Assembly: GCA_022792175.1 (NCBI GenBank)
Contig: JAAWAN010000021.1
Location: 1-64,000 of the forward strand
Reading direction: 5' to 3'
Origin: Provencibacterium sp.
GTDB lineage: Bacteria; Bacillota; Clostridia; Oscillospirales; Ruminococcaceae
DNA: 64,000 nt
Below the pieces are notes generated by a model. It had not been told where the DNA came from and searched no databases. It saw nothing but the letters and a program-made list of their open reading frames with translations. This document shows positions 17,781 through 25,957 of the stretch, piece by piece. The translations under genes and the position numbers were made by a program. How positions within the stretch are numbered: the stretch's first letter is position 1; each line of letters starts with the position of its first letter.

Positions 17781-18539
17781 ATGGACAGCCAGCGCTTTGA
17801 AGAGGCGATTTTGCGGGCAGGCGCCCGGCAGCGCAGCGGCATTGGAACGCTGGGGGAAAAAACGCTGCATGCCGTTTTAAAATACTACTTTGAGCCCTAT
17901 GCGCCCAGCCATGAGGTACGTCTCGGCGGCTTTATCGCCGATATCGTCGGCGAAAACGGGGTAATTGAAATCCAGACCGGCAGCTTTGAGCGGTTGCGAA
18001 AAAAGCTGGGGGCACTGCTTGAGGTGGCGCCGGTAACGGTTGTTTACCCGATATCCGCCATCAAATGGGTGCGCTGGATAGATCCGCTGACCGGCGAATC
18101 GACCGGCCGGCGCAAAAGCCCGAAGCGGTATGGCCCCTGCGAACTGCTGCCCGAGCTCTATAAAATCAAGCCGCTGCTGAAAAGCCCGAACCTGACGCTG
18201 CATATTCTGCTGCTGGAAATAGAGGAAACGCGGCTGCCTGACAGCCGGAGCGCAGGCCGCAGGCGCGGCTTTAAGCGGGGCGACCGCATTCCGCTTTCGC
18301 TCATAGGAGAAGCCGTTATCCATACCCCGCAGGACTATGGTCTCTTTTTGCCCGAAGGGCTGCCCGACCCGTTTACCAGCCGCGACTATCAGAAGGCCAG
18401 CCGCCTTCCGCTTCCCCGCGCGCAGACGGCGCTGAACGTTTTGCACGAAATGGGCGCGGTAATGCGCACAGGCCGGCGCGGCAGCGCCTGGTTATACCGG
18501 CAGATGGAGGAGAAAGCTCCCCTGCCTGGGGAGCTGTGA
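17781..18539 (+). CDS. conserved unknown protein with nuclease-like core and C-terminal winged helix
   Basis: 252 aa. I do not recognise a named function. Residues 40-75 read GGFIADIVGENGVIEIQTGS, which fits the D-x(n)-ExQ pattern of PD-(D/E)XK-fold proteins; residues about 200-245 (SRLPLPRAQTALNVLHEMGA...) look like a winged helix. These two features suggest a DNA- or RNA-acting cytoplasmic protein, but this is inference. GGGGGA stands 8 nt before the ATG. The stop codon overlaps a possible GTG start of the DUF4430 gene, so the three genes to 19451 probably form one operon. Confidence 0.6.
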   Translation: MDSQRFEEAILRAGARQRSGIGTLGEKTLHAVLKYYFEPYAPSHEVRLGGFIADIVGENGVIEIQTGSFERLRKKLGALLEVAPVTVVYPISAIKWVRWIDPLTGESTGRRKSPKRYGPCELLPELYKIKPLLKSPNLTLHILLLEIEETRLPDSRSAGRRRGFKRGDRIPLSLIGEAVIHTPQDYGLFLPEGLPDPFTSRDYQKASRLPLPRAQTALNVLHEMGAVMRTGRRGSAWLYRQMEEKAPLPGEL

Positions 18540-18562
18540 AAAAAAAGAAAGGATGTTTTACC

Positions 18563-18952
18563 ATGACTCAAAAATCCAAACGGATATTGGGCGCCGCCAT
18601 TCTGGCGCTCGCAGTGATCATACTGGGCACTGTCTACTATTTCCAGCGCCCTGCCGGGCAGGCGGGGGAAAAGACCATTTATGTGCAGGTGACAGCAAAC
18701 GAGGAGCAGGAGAAATTTACCCTGCAGACCGCAGAGGAGTTTCTGGGCGCGGCGCTGCTGGAAAACGGCCTGATAGAAGGAGAAAACGGTCCCTATGGCC
18801 TCTTTATCACAACGGTCAACGGAATAACGGCAGATGAAGCCCAAAACCAGTGGTGGTGCATCACCCGCGGCGGCGAGCAGCTCTCTACCGGCGCCGACTC
18901 CACCCCCATTGCCGACGGAGAACAGTATGAACTCACCCTCTCGGTCTATTAG
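18563..18952 (+). CDS. DUF4430 domain membrane-anchored protein
   Basis: 129 aa with one N-terminal membrane helix (residues 7-26) and an exported domain that matches DUF4430: YVQVTANEEQ, TAEEFLGAALLENG, GPYGLFITTVNG and QWWCITRGGEQLSTGAD...DG.QYE. The domain resembles the C-terminal part of transcobalamin/intrinsic factor. The start at 18563 follows AAAGGATG; a GTG at 18536 overlapping the previous stop is possible. It overlaps the next gene, an ECF S-component, which suggests a surface partner for small-molecule uptake. Confidence 0.8.
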   Translation: MTQKSKRILGAAILALAVIILGTVYYFQRPAGQAGEKTIYVQVTANEEQEKFTLQTAEEFLGAALLENGLIEGENGPYGLFITTVNGITADEAQNQWWCITRGGEQLSTGADSTPIADGEQYELTLSVY

Positions 18953-19451
18953 TGCGCGGGAACTGGCCGTTACCGCGCTGCTAGCAGCCATTCTCCTGGC
19001 GGCGCAGGTAGCGCTCAGTTTTCTGCCCAACATTGAGCTGGTCAGCCTGCTGCTGATTCTCTATGCCATCTGTTTCCCCCTGCGGCAGGCGCTGATGGCC
19101 TGCTGGGTCTTCGTCCTGCTGGAAGGGCTGCTCTATGGTTTCGGCAGCTGGTGGGTGATGTATCTCTATATCTGGCCGCTGCTGGTGCTGCTGGCGCGGC
19201 AGCTGCAAAGGCACCCCTCCTCTATCAGCGCGGCGCTTCTCAGCGGCGGCTTCGGCCTCAGCTTCGGCGCGCTGTGCGCCATTCCCTATGCGCTCACCGG
19301 TGGCTTCGCCTATGGAATCAGCTGGTGGATAAGCGGGATTCCCTTTGATATTGCCCACTGCCTGGGAAACGCCGCCGCCGCGCTGGTGCTGTTTCGCCCG
19401 CTGCTGAAGGTATTCTCCCGTCTCTCCGGATACAGGCCGCCGGAAAAATAA
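18927..19451 (+). CDS. ECF transporter S component-like membrane protein
   Basis: 174 aa with five to six hydrophobic segments; ISARELAVTALLAAILLAAQ near the N-terminus resembles the S-component entry motif (A.A.L.A) that contacts EcfT. The ATG at 18927 lies inside the DUF4430 coding sequence, a 26-bp overlap, so translation is coupled. S components bind vitamins or metabolites and use a shared EcfA/A'/T module coded elsewhere. The vitamin is not identifiable; cobalamin-type cargo is a guess based on the DUF4430 neighbour. Confidence 0.7.
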   Translation: MNSPSRSISARELAVTALLAAILLAAQVALSFLPNIELVSLLLILYAICFPLRQALMACWVFVLLEGLLYGFGSWWVMYLYIWPLLVLLARQLQRHPSSISAALLSGGFGLSFGALCAIPYALTGGFAYGISWWISGIPFDIAHCLGNAAAALVLFRPLLKVFSRLSGYRPPEK

Positions 19452-19500
19452 GAGGGTTGCCCGCTTTTTGTTTCTTCCATATTTTTACTCCTTTAAAAAA

Positions 19501-19536
19501 ACAGAGCGTATAGATATGATTTTCTATACGCTCTGT
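19501..19536. terminator. bidirectional terminator
   Basis: Perfect 13-bp stem ACAGAGCGTATAG / CTATACGCTCTGT between convergent genes, with T-run on the minus side (TTTTTTTAAA) and a T-rich plus side. Confidence 0.85.
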
Positions 19537-19614
19537 TTCTGTGTTGCTTATTCAGTCGTGGCAATGTTTGTTTAAACAAATATGAATTTGACAGAATCGT
19601 TATCAGATGAATTT

Positions 19615-20127
19615 TCATCTTTTTTGTGCAGTATCTATCCAAACAAATATACGTTCATCCGTTTGTCCTGTAATCACTCCACCATTTGCAAGTGCTACCG
19701 CTTTTGATGCAGCATTGTCCAACTGAATGGTAACGAGTACCCTATCAATTCCAAGACAGCTGGCTTCCTCAAGTAAAAGCCCGAGCATTCTCTTTCCATA
19801 GCCTTTCCTGCGGTACTCAGGCGCTATTCCATATCCTATATGTCCACCCGCTTCACGAAGCGCATCCGTGAGAAAATGCCTGATAGAGCCAAATCCAACT
19901 GGCTTCTCATCTACATAAAGCCAATATGTAGTACTCGGCACTTTCCAACCGTCTTTAAGACCAACCTGCACGGAACCGGCATATTTTCTCTTCAACCATT
20001 CTTTATATTCCTCAAAGGATAATCCGTTAGCGTTGTTTATTAACCCATTCTCTTCTTTGGGAATTTCCTGCAGCATTACATATATGTCCATTCCATCATT
20101 TACGGATAATCTCCTGAGCTCTACCAT
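19615..20127 (-). CDS. GNAT N-acetyltransferase
   Basis: 170-aa Gcn5-related acetyltransferase. The acetyl-CoA-binding motif is visible as GYGIAPEYRRKGYGKRML (about residues 97-114, R/Q-x-x-G-x-G/A type), preceded by strand residues PVGFGSIRHF. GGAGG lies 9 nt before the start. Codons are clearly more AT-rich than in flanking genes, suggesting recent acquisition. Substrate unknown. Confidence 0.85.
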   Translation of the reverse strand: MVELRRLSVNDGMDIYVMLQEIPKEENGLINNANGLSFEEYKEWLKRKYAGSVQVGLKDGWKVPSTTYWLYVDEKPVGFGSIRHFLTDALREAGGHIGYGIAPEYRRKGYGKRMLGLLLEEASCLGIDRVLVTIQLDNAASKAVALANGGVITGQTDERIFVWIDTAQKR

Positions 20128-20205
20128 TTTCCATTTCCTCCTCCATTCCGGTTGGTATCGCTAATAGAATACCACACCTATACTTGTGCTTCTACCGCAT
20201 TTTCA

Positions 20206-20560
20206 TTAAAATTCTTCCTCCCTCCCCTTCACCCTGCTCTGCTGCCTGTTAGACTGCCGGCTCTCGTTCTGAGGCTCCCGTTCAAGATTCTTCCGTAAAT
20301 CGTTCGGGCGGGGAGGTTGTCCCCTTTTGAGCCGTATCTCTGCCGGTATTTCCTGCTGTTCGCAGATATCGGGCAAAGGGGACTGCTGTTCCCGTTTTGG
20401 GCGCTTTTTCAGGCTATCGAAAAAAGCTGTTTCCAGTTTTTTTCATCCCATTTCTGCTGCTGTCCGGCACGGACCGGCAGCTCCCGCCTCTGTATAAAAA
20501 GCCGTGCTGCCGCACAGTCGACAAGCAACGTGCGGCGGCCTCTTTTCCGTATTCTCAGAG
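20206..20560 (-). pseudogene. degraded mobile-element gene remnant
   Basis: On the minus strand a frame reading ...RRELPVRAGQQQKWDEKNWK is closed by a stop and the coding character continues in a second frame (FFDSLKKRPKREQQ... to ...SRVKGREEEF, stop at 20206) after a poly-A/T run. The very hydrophilic Q/R/E-rich tail resembles C-termini of mobilisation or conjugation proteins. No complete gene can be built. It lies in the AT-rich accessory patch. The remainder of 20128-20657 shows nothing else. Confidence 0.4.
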
Positions 20561-20657
20561 CATGCTATCCCTTCCGAATGTAAACAGGACCCGGCGTATC
20601 CTTTACTATTTAGGAGACTTGAAATGACGAAATGTTAAATGGAGCTGTCCTGTCTGT

Positions 20658-21887
20658 TTATCCATTGTTCGTAATGGCATTTATCACTTTGTTGATACTT
20701 GCTTCCAAGACCTTCTCACCCCAGCCAAGATTCCAGTCATCTCCGGAACCGGAATCCGATATTACATAGATTCCGGCTGCACGGCAGGAACGGAATTTTG
20801 CTACCGCAAACAGACCGGCCCCCTCCATTTCAACGCAAAGCGCACCCTTATCCTCATAATATTTTGCACTCCAGCATGGCTGAACATATCCCGCATCGGT
20901 CGTCCGATGACAGCCCCTGCGATATGCAATCCCCTTTGCAGCCATTTCCCTGCAGAGCAAATCGGTGAGTTCCTTCGTTGATCGGACAATCTCTTCCTGA
21001 CAGCCGTAGAGGCCTGCAACCGCCGTATCATTAAAGGCTCCGTCAGTGATCACCACATCTCCGATCGAGATTCCTGAATATCCCCCCGCAAACCCTACAT
21101 GAATAAGTTCTTTCGCTCCTGCGGCGATCAGATCCTCAGCCTGAGTTGCGATTCCCGGCGAACACATTTCCCCCTTTACAAATCCGACCGAGCGGTCATG
21201 ATCCATAACATACACTTCGCCGCCCACATGATAGGTAAGTGTTCCTGCATTTTTTGCAAGCATCGTGTCGTACAGGCTGTCTGCGAGAAGATATAATCTC
21301 TTGGGAAAAACCTTTCTGAGTTCATCCAGGTCAATCCCCTGTAATTCCATTTCACGTCTTACAAGCTGAGATGGCGCATTATATTCATGGGGATCAATTG
21401 GAAATTTTTTCCTGCACATAATCGCATAGGCCAGCACCTTATCATTTTCAAGTGGATATTCCCCATATCCCTTCGTAATATACCCGCGATGGTGATAAAA
21501 TTGCCCCGCAGGAAACGAAGATTCCAACCATGCAGCGCCATGGCTCTTTATGATTTCAGCTTCAAGAAAATCCATTATAAGCGTACCGATCCCCTGCCCC
21601 TGAAACCGGGGCAATACGAATACACGCTTAATATGGTCCCCGTCCAGCGTACCTGTTCCAATCACATTCTGCTTAAAGGAGACCGCATATACGTTTCCTT
21701 TTGAAATATCGTTTGCAATATTTTCTTTACTGTGAAATTCTAAAAAGAACTCGACTGCCTTATCCGAATAATACTTTGTGTATATATCCTTAATCGTCAT
21801 ATGAACCAATTCGTATATATCCAAAAGCATGTTCATACCTGCTCGAATAACGACAGGCTCATATGACGGTTTCTGTCCCACATCCAT
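20658..21887 (-). CDS. GNAT acetyltransferase fused to nucleoside phosphorylase domain
   Basis: 409 aa. Residues 8-165 form a GNAT domain with RVFVLPRFQGQGIGTLIM (acetyl-CoA loop) and a C-terminal FYHHRGY. Residues about 175-405 form a PNP_UDP_1-like domain: LIHVGFAGGYSG (phosphate/ribose region), CVEMEGAGLFAVAKF (the Glu-Met-Glu motif that binds ribose) and VISDSGSGDDW (base-binding Asp). The start at 21887 is preferred because AGGAGA is 7-8 nt away; the ATG at 21893 is too close. Low GC relative to the region suggests transfer. The pairing of acetyl transfer and N-glycosidic phosphorolysis in one chain hints at processing of a modified nucleoside, possibly an antibiotic; this is inference. 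Confidence 0.75.
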   Translation of the reverse strand: MDVGQKPSYEPVVIRAGMNMLLDIYELVHMTIKDIYTKYYSDKAVEFFLEFHSKENIANDISKGNVYAVSFKQNVIGTGTLDGDHIKRVFVLPRFQGQGIGTLIMDFLEAEIIKSHGAAWLESSFPAGQFYHHRGYITKGYGEYPLENDKVLAYAIMCRKKFPIDPHEYNAPSQLVRREMELQGIDLDELRKVFPKRLYLLADSLYDTMLAKNAGTLTYHVGGEVYVMDHDRSVGFVKGEMCSPGIATQAEDLIAAGAKELIHVGFAGGYSGISIGDVVITDGAFNDTAVAGLYGCQEEIVRSTKELTDLLCREMAAKGIAYRRGCHRTTDAGYVQPCWSAKYYEDKGALCVEMEGAGLFAVAKFRSCRAAGIYVISDSGSGDDWNLGWGEKVLEASINKVINAITNNG

Positions 21888-21941
21888 TTCCATTTCTCCT
21901 GTAAATCCTGATTGAACATCCTTCTTTGCAGATTTACATCC

Positions 21942-22077
21942 CTATGGATTATCTTCTGGTTCAAATTCTTCCTTAACGAATTCATAACCATTCTTTTTGA
22001 GAACTCTTACAGAAGCATTGTTTCGCGCATAACACGTCCATATAAAATGTTTCTGTAAAAAAGTTCCTGTGATAAAC
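21942..22077 (-). pseudogene. 3' fragment of a GNAT acetyltransferase
   Basis: About 45 codons reading ...FLQKHFIWTCYARNNASVRV LKKNGYEF..., the C-terminal helix and strand of a GNAT enzyme, end at a stop at 21942. Coding homology begins exactly at the stop of the histidine phosphatase gene, so the 5' part has been lost by recombination at that junction. Confidence 0.6.
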
Positions 22078-22812
22078 TCAGTCGTCCCTTCGTTCGCCCT
22101 CGTTATCATAGCATTCGCAGAACCTGCCCGCGAAGGCCGGCGGTTCCTCATGGCAGAGCAGGTGGGAAATATCCCCAAAGGAGCTCATGCGGAAGGAAGC
22201 CAGTCCCTTCTGCCGCTCCTCGGTCACCAGCGTCGTCACAGAAGAGGGGGCTGCGCAGACCCCGTGCCAGAGGACCATCGGGGAGATATGCAGCAGGTGG
22301 CTGAGCAGCACGCACTGCACGCCGAAATGGCAGAAAAAGACGATGGTATCGTTGTTCGGCTCCACTGCCCGGTAGAGAAGCCCTTCCCGCCTGTAGCCGT
22401 GCTGCTGCAGAAGTTCATCCAGTCCCGCCGTTACCCAGTCATATTCCTTTTTAATATCGCTTTCCTGAAAGGCCTGCGGCTCCTGCCAGTGGTCGGCCTG
22501 CAGAAAGCGCGGCTCCTGCAGCCAGTCCGCCGGGCGCCAGTCCCAGGCGATGGCCCGGCGGTCCAGAATATCCGGCCGGTGGATAAAAACGGCAAATTCC
22601 CGCAGCCAGGGGCACTCGACCGCCGTCCGTCCCAGCTTTTTCAGCGTAAAGGAGGCGGTATCCTTCGCGCGTCCGAGCGGGGAAACGTAGTAGGCCCTGG
22701 TCTCCACCTTCACCAGCCGCTCTGAAAGATACTGCGCTTCCTTCCAGCCCTTCTCTGTCAGGGAATCGATGCTGTAATCCGGATCCCCATGCCGTACAAT
22801 CAATAGTTTCAA
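22078..22812 (-). CDS. histidine phosphatase family protein
   Basis: 244 aa, phosphoglycerate-mutase-like fold. The catalytic RHG motif occurs at the N-terminus (LLIVRHGDPDY) and the second histidine in FFCHFGVQ near residue 165. TTG at 22812 is chosen as start: AAGGGG lies 9 nt before it and the protein then begins MKLLIVRHG as usual for the family; an ATG at 22821 is the alternative. The gene lies 28 bp downstream of the FNT channel gene on the same strand. Substrate unknown. Confidence 0.85.
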   Translation of the reverse strand: MKLLIVRHGDPDYSIDSLTEKGWKEAQYLSERLVKVETRAYYVSPLGRAKDTASFTLKKLGRTAVECPWLREFAVFIHRPDILDRRAIAWDWRPADWLQEPRFLQADHWQEPQAFQESDIKKEYDWVTAGLDELLQQHGYRREGLLYRAVEPNNDTIVFFCHFGVQCVLLSHLLHISPMVLWHGVCAAPSSVTTLVTEERQKGLASFRMSSFGDISHLLCHEEPPAFAGRFCECYDNEGERRDD

Positions 22813-22840
22813 CGTGTACATCCCCTTTTGTCTTTTCGTT

Positions 22841-23662
22841 TTATTTTGCCGGATGGCCGGCATCCGCGTCCTTCAGGTAGATAATTTCATAAATCCAGGC
22901 CAGCCCCATGCCCCCGGCCAGATTTCCCAGCGTTACCGGGAGAAGGTTTTTAAAGAGGAAATTCCCCCAGGTGAGGCAGGCGGCCGCCTCCCCTGCAGCC
23001 GCAGCATAGGCGGGCACCTGCAGCGCCATGATCCCCGCAGGGATATAGTACATATTGGCAACGCAGTGCTCAAAGCCGCAGAGGACGAACAGAAAAATCG
23101 GGAAGAAGAGCGCCGCCACCTTGCCCGCGGCATCGTCCGCCGCCATGGCCATCCACACTGCCAGACAGACCAGCAGGTTGCAGAGCACCCCGCGCAGAAA
23201 CGCGTCTCCAAAGGAGAGGGAGCATTTGGCGGCTGCCGCAGCAATCGCTCCGGCAGCAAACCCATCCCCGAACAGGCTGAGGGTATGGCTGTATACCGCC
23301 CCTGCAGCCGCCAGCAGCCCTCCAGCAAGGTTTCCCAGATAAACCAGCAGCAGGTTTTTTCCGAAGGCCGCGGGAGAAACCTCCCCCTTTAAAACCGGGA
23401 TAAAAATGAGACAGTTGCCGGTAAAAAGCTCGCTTCCTGCCAGCAGGACCATCGTAAGGCCAGCCGGGAAAATGCAGGCCCCGGCCAGCTTCCCGGCGCC
23501 CGCGTTCGCCAGCCCGGCGGCCGCGGCGGAGGCTCCTATCCCCGCAAGCCCGATATAAAGCCCCGCCAGAACGGCAAGAGGCAGCAGCCTTCCAGGTGCA
23601 AGGCGCGCTTTGGCAATGCCGGAGCGCATGGCGCTACGGGCGATTTCTGCGGGCATGTTCAT
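22841..23662 (-). CDS. formate/nitrite transporter family channel
   Basis: 273-aa FNT-family membrane protein (FocA/NirC/HSC type), a pentameric anion channel. Family marks are SELFTGNCLIF (about residues 78-88), a long Ala/Gly-rich membrane core and GFEHCVANMYYIP (about 205-217) containing the central His. The start at 23662 follows AGAGG at 9 nt; the longer open frame upstream is rejected. In a fermenter it could export formate or import nitrite or bisulfide; the sequence alone does not decide. Confidence 0.88.
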   Translation of the reverse strand: MNMPAEIARSAMRSGIAKARLAPGRLLPLAVLAGLYIGLAGIGASAAAAGLANAGAGKLAGACIFPAGLTMVLLAGSELFTGNCLIFIPVLKGEVSPAAFGKNLLLVYLGNLAGGLLAAAGAVYSHTLSLFGDGFAAGAIAAAAAKCSLSFGDAFLRGVLCNLLVCLAVWMAMAADDAAGKVAALFFPIFLFVLCGFEHCVANMYYIPAGIMALQVPAYAAAAGEAAACLTWGNFLFKNLLPVTLGNLAGGMGLAWIYEIIYLKDADAGHPAK

Positions 23663-23835
23663 TCTGCATATCCTCTCTTTTCGGGCGTTCCGGGAAAAAA
23701 TCCCCCTCTTGCGGAAGGTTTTTCCCCAGGGCCGCCCTTTATCTTCCCTATTATAGCCCGCCAAAACTTTTTTCGCAATAGCCGCTTCGAAAAGGGCCGT
23801 TTTGCCGCGGATTTTGACGAAAAGGGGTGAAGAGC

Positions 23836-23921
23836 CTACTCCTCCCCCTGCGGCTTCTGCCCGAACAGCCCCCGCAGCGTTTCAATGGCCTTTTTTTCAA
23901 TGCGCGATACATAGGGGCGCG
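23836..23921 (-). CDS. sigK: sigK 3' fragment (spoIIIC-like)
   Basis: Minus-strand codons from the site at 23905-23921 to the TAG at 23836 read YVS-RIEKKAIETLRGLFGQ..., the end of sigma-K region 4.2 plus a short tail. This piece has no start codon of its own; the frame simply runs open into the element. It matches where the 5' piece (31147-31794) breaks off at GISRSYVS. Joining the two at the shared site gives a 234-aa sigma factor. Confidence 0.9.
23905..23921. repeat. element attachment site (left)
   Basis: CGATACATAGGGGCGCG. It differs at one position (the twelfth base, G versus A) from the site at 31159-31175. On the coding strand the shared core encodes Y-V-S of sigma-K. Confidence 0.85.
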
Positions 23922-23941
23922 GGTATTGTAAGCGGCGGACT

Positions 23942-25528
23942 TTAAGGCCCCCCTTCTTCCTCCTGCGGCTGCTTAAAGCGAAAGCGGATGATAATCTGCC
24001 GCTCGGCCGTCAGCTCCACCCGTTCTATGAGGGAAAAAAGCAGCTCCCGGTTTTCGGATGCCGTTTTTAAAAACCACCCGGCCAGCCCCTCTGCCGGGTC
24101 CGCCTGCTCTTCTAGCGAAACCTTCGGCTGACTGAGCTTTCGAAGCTGCTCCTGCAGCGCGCTGCGCTCGCCCTTAAGCCCGGCATAGATGCGCTGAAAG
24201 TCGTCCTCCTCCAGAATGCCGCCGAGCCTATCCATATAGATCCTATCCAGCCGGGCGCTCAGGCTGTCGATTTTTTCCAGAAGAGAGCGGCGGCTCTCTG
24301 CGCTGTCTGCAGCCTTTAAAGCCTTTGCCAGCTCCCGCCGGGCGATGGGCAGCAGCAGCCCGACAGAGAGCTGTTTCCGGCAAAGCTGCTCTACCCTTTC
24401 CGCCACTGCGCGCGTCACCGTCTGCTCTTTAATGGTGTGGCTGCTGCAGACTCCGGCCTTAGTGAAGCGCTGATAGGTCCGGCAGACAAAGTAGAGGCAA
24501 TCCTCCCCCCGGGCATTCTTCCGGTTGATAACCGCCAGCGGATAGCCGCACTCATGACAGAAGATAAGCCCCTTGAGCAGAAAATCATAGGTCCGGCTGC
24601 GGGTATGCCTTCGGCTGCTTAATAAAAGCTGCACCCGCTCAAAAACTTCCCGGCTGACGATGGGCGCATGGGTATTTTCCACCACCACCCAGTTTTCCCG
24701 CTGCTGCCGGATACATTTTTTTGATTTGTAGCTCGCCTTCCGGCGGCGGCCCTGCACCATATTGCCCACATAGGTTTCATTTCGCAGCATGGCAGAGACG
24801 GCTTCGCTGCTCCAGAGCCCCGCATAGGGGCCGGGCTTTGCCGCCGTCCGCCCGGCATAGGCGGCCGGACTGGGAATGCCTCTCTCGTTGAGCTGCATGG
24901 CAATCTGCCGGCAGCTCATCCCCTCCAGCGCCCTGCCGAAAACCCAACGGACGGTGGCGGCCGCCTTTTCATCCACAAAAAGCCGATTTTTTTCCGTGGG
25001 ATGCAGCTGATAGCCATATACCGCCCGGCCGCCGATAAAAAGGCCTCTTCTCTGCTTGTCATGTTTGACGCTGGAGATTTTTCTGGAAATGTCCTTCGCA
25101 TACAGATCGTTTAAGAGGGCGCGAAAGGGGGTGATATCGTTGGCGGCGGTATCCGCCCCGGTATCGATGCCGTCGAGCAGCGAGAGATAGCGCACCCGGT
25201 GCTCCGGAAAATAGCGCTCGATATAGTGGCCGGTGAGGATATAGTCCCGTCCCAGGCGGGAGAGATCCTTTGTAATCACCATATTGACCCGCCCCGCCTC
25301 AATATCCGCAAGCATCCGCAGAAAATCCGGGCGCTCGAAGCTGGTGCCGCTCCAGCCGTCGTCGATATAAACGCCATAGACGCTGAGCCGCTGCTGCCGG
25401 GAAAATTCCTCAAGCATCCGCTGCTGGTTCTGTACGCTCTCGGATGGCCCCTCGTTTTCATCCTCCCTGGAAAGCCGGATATAGAGGGCCGCCTGGTAGT
25501 CAAGAGGATTTTTTATTTTCAGTTCCAT
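23942..25528 (-). CDS. large serine recombinase, SpoIVCA-like skin excisase
   Basis: 528 aa. Residues 11-160 form the resolvase catalytic domain with Ser20 in YIRLSRED and the block DDGWSGTSFERPDF; LSRLGRDY gives the usual arginines. Residues about 165-300 are a recombinase domain (GYQLHPTEKN...LNERGIPSP), followed by a zinc ribbon (CHECGYPL near 352 and GVCSSHTI near 387) and a coiled coil to about 480. This is the architecture of Tn4451/TndX and SpoIVCA enzymes. It should cut at the two 17-bp sites and excise the element. It terminates 20 bp inside the element next to the sigK 3' fragment. Start at 25528 has GGAGGCGG upstream. Confidence 0.92.
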   Translation of the reverse strand: MELKIKNPLDYQAALYIRLSREDENEGPSESVQNQQRMLEEFSRQQRLSVYGVYIDDGWSGTSFERPDFLRMLADIEAGRVNMVITKDLSRLGRDYILTGHYIERYFPEHRVRYLSLLDGIDTGADTAANDITPFRALLNDLYAKDISRKISSVKHDKQRRGLFIGGRAVYGYQLHPTEKNRLFVDEKAAATVRWVFGRALEGMSCRQIAMQLNERGIPSPAAYAGRTAAKPGPYAGLWSSEAVSAMLRNETYVGNMVQGRRRKASYKSKKCIRQQRENWVVVENTHAPIVSREVFERVQLLLSSRRHTRSRTYDFLLKGLIFCHECGYPLAVINRKNARGEDCLYFVCRTYQRFTKAGVCSSHTIKEQTVTRAVAERVEQLCRKQLSVGLLLPIARRELAKALKAADSAESRRSLLEKIDSLSARLDRIYMDRLGGILEEDDFQRIYAGLKGERSALQEQLRKLSQPKVSLEEQADPAEGLAGWFLKTASENRELLFSLIERVELTAERQIIIRFRFKQPQEEEGGP

Positions 25529-25561
25529 CCGCCGCCTCCGAAAACAGGCGGTGAGCCCCAG

Positions 25562-25711
25562 TCACAGAAAAGCAGGATAAGCGCTGTTTCGTTCATCCGA
25601 AAGCTCCTTTTCCAGAAAAATGCGAAAGGACTCTTCAAGAATGGAGGCGATATCGCCCTCCTCGGAATACAGGCAGATGACGGTGAGTTCCTGCTGCTTC
25701 AAAAGCGGCAC
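25562..25711 (-). CDS. small acidic ORF upstream of recombinase
   Basis: 49 aa (GTG start at 25711, stop 33 bp before the recombinase start), reading VPLLKQQELTVICLYSEEGD and ending in EESFRIFLEKELSDE then a short tail. The helical, acidic composition looks like a real protein; I do not recognise a family. No good ribosome-binding site precedes the GTG, and the frame is open a few codons further to a stop. Position directly before the recombinase makes it a candidate recombination directionality factor or the remnant of a transposon-encoded accessory protein. Confidence 0.45.
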   Translation of the reverse strand: MPLLKQQELTVICLYSEEGDIASILEESFRIFLEKELSDERNSAYPAFL

Positions 25712-25837
25712 CCCCAGTTTCAGAATACTACACTATATGCAGAGGACGGCCGCCATAAAAACCGTAAAGCCAAAAAGCGGCGCGGATATCTGCCCAAATC
25801 TCTGCTCTGAAAAAACACCGGCGGCCAAAAGGCCCCC

Positions 25838-25880
25838 AAAAAAGAAAACGGGTGCAAAGCACAAAGCGCTTTGCACCCGT
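25838..25880 (-). terminator. terminator of TerB-BrxD-helicase operon
   Basis: Perfect 13-bp stem ACGGGTGCAAAGC / GCTTTGCACCCGT; on the minus strand it is followed by TTTTCTTTTTT. It separates the cargo operon from the small ORF and recombinase, so the recombinase is independently transcribed. Positions 25712-25837 show only a TATAGT-like -10 near 25735. Confidence 0.85.
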
Positions 25881-25957
25881 TCTCCGAAATCCCGCCATTC
25901 CCCCGGGAAGTGTTCCTGCGATGATGCGGCCCCGCGGCACATGCCCAAAAAGCCCGC

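Noticed and set aside
20317-20627. Plus-strand open frames in the accessory patch
   Set aside because: Antisense to a better-looking minus-strand remnant; Phe/Cys-rich nonsense composition.
24437-24622. Possible small gene antisense within the recombinase
   Set aside because: No start signals; recombinase is continuous here.
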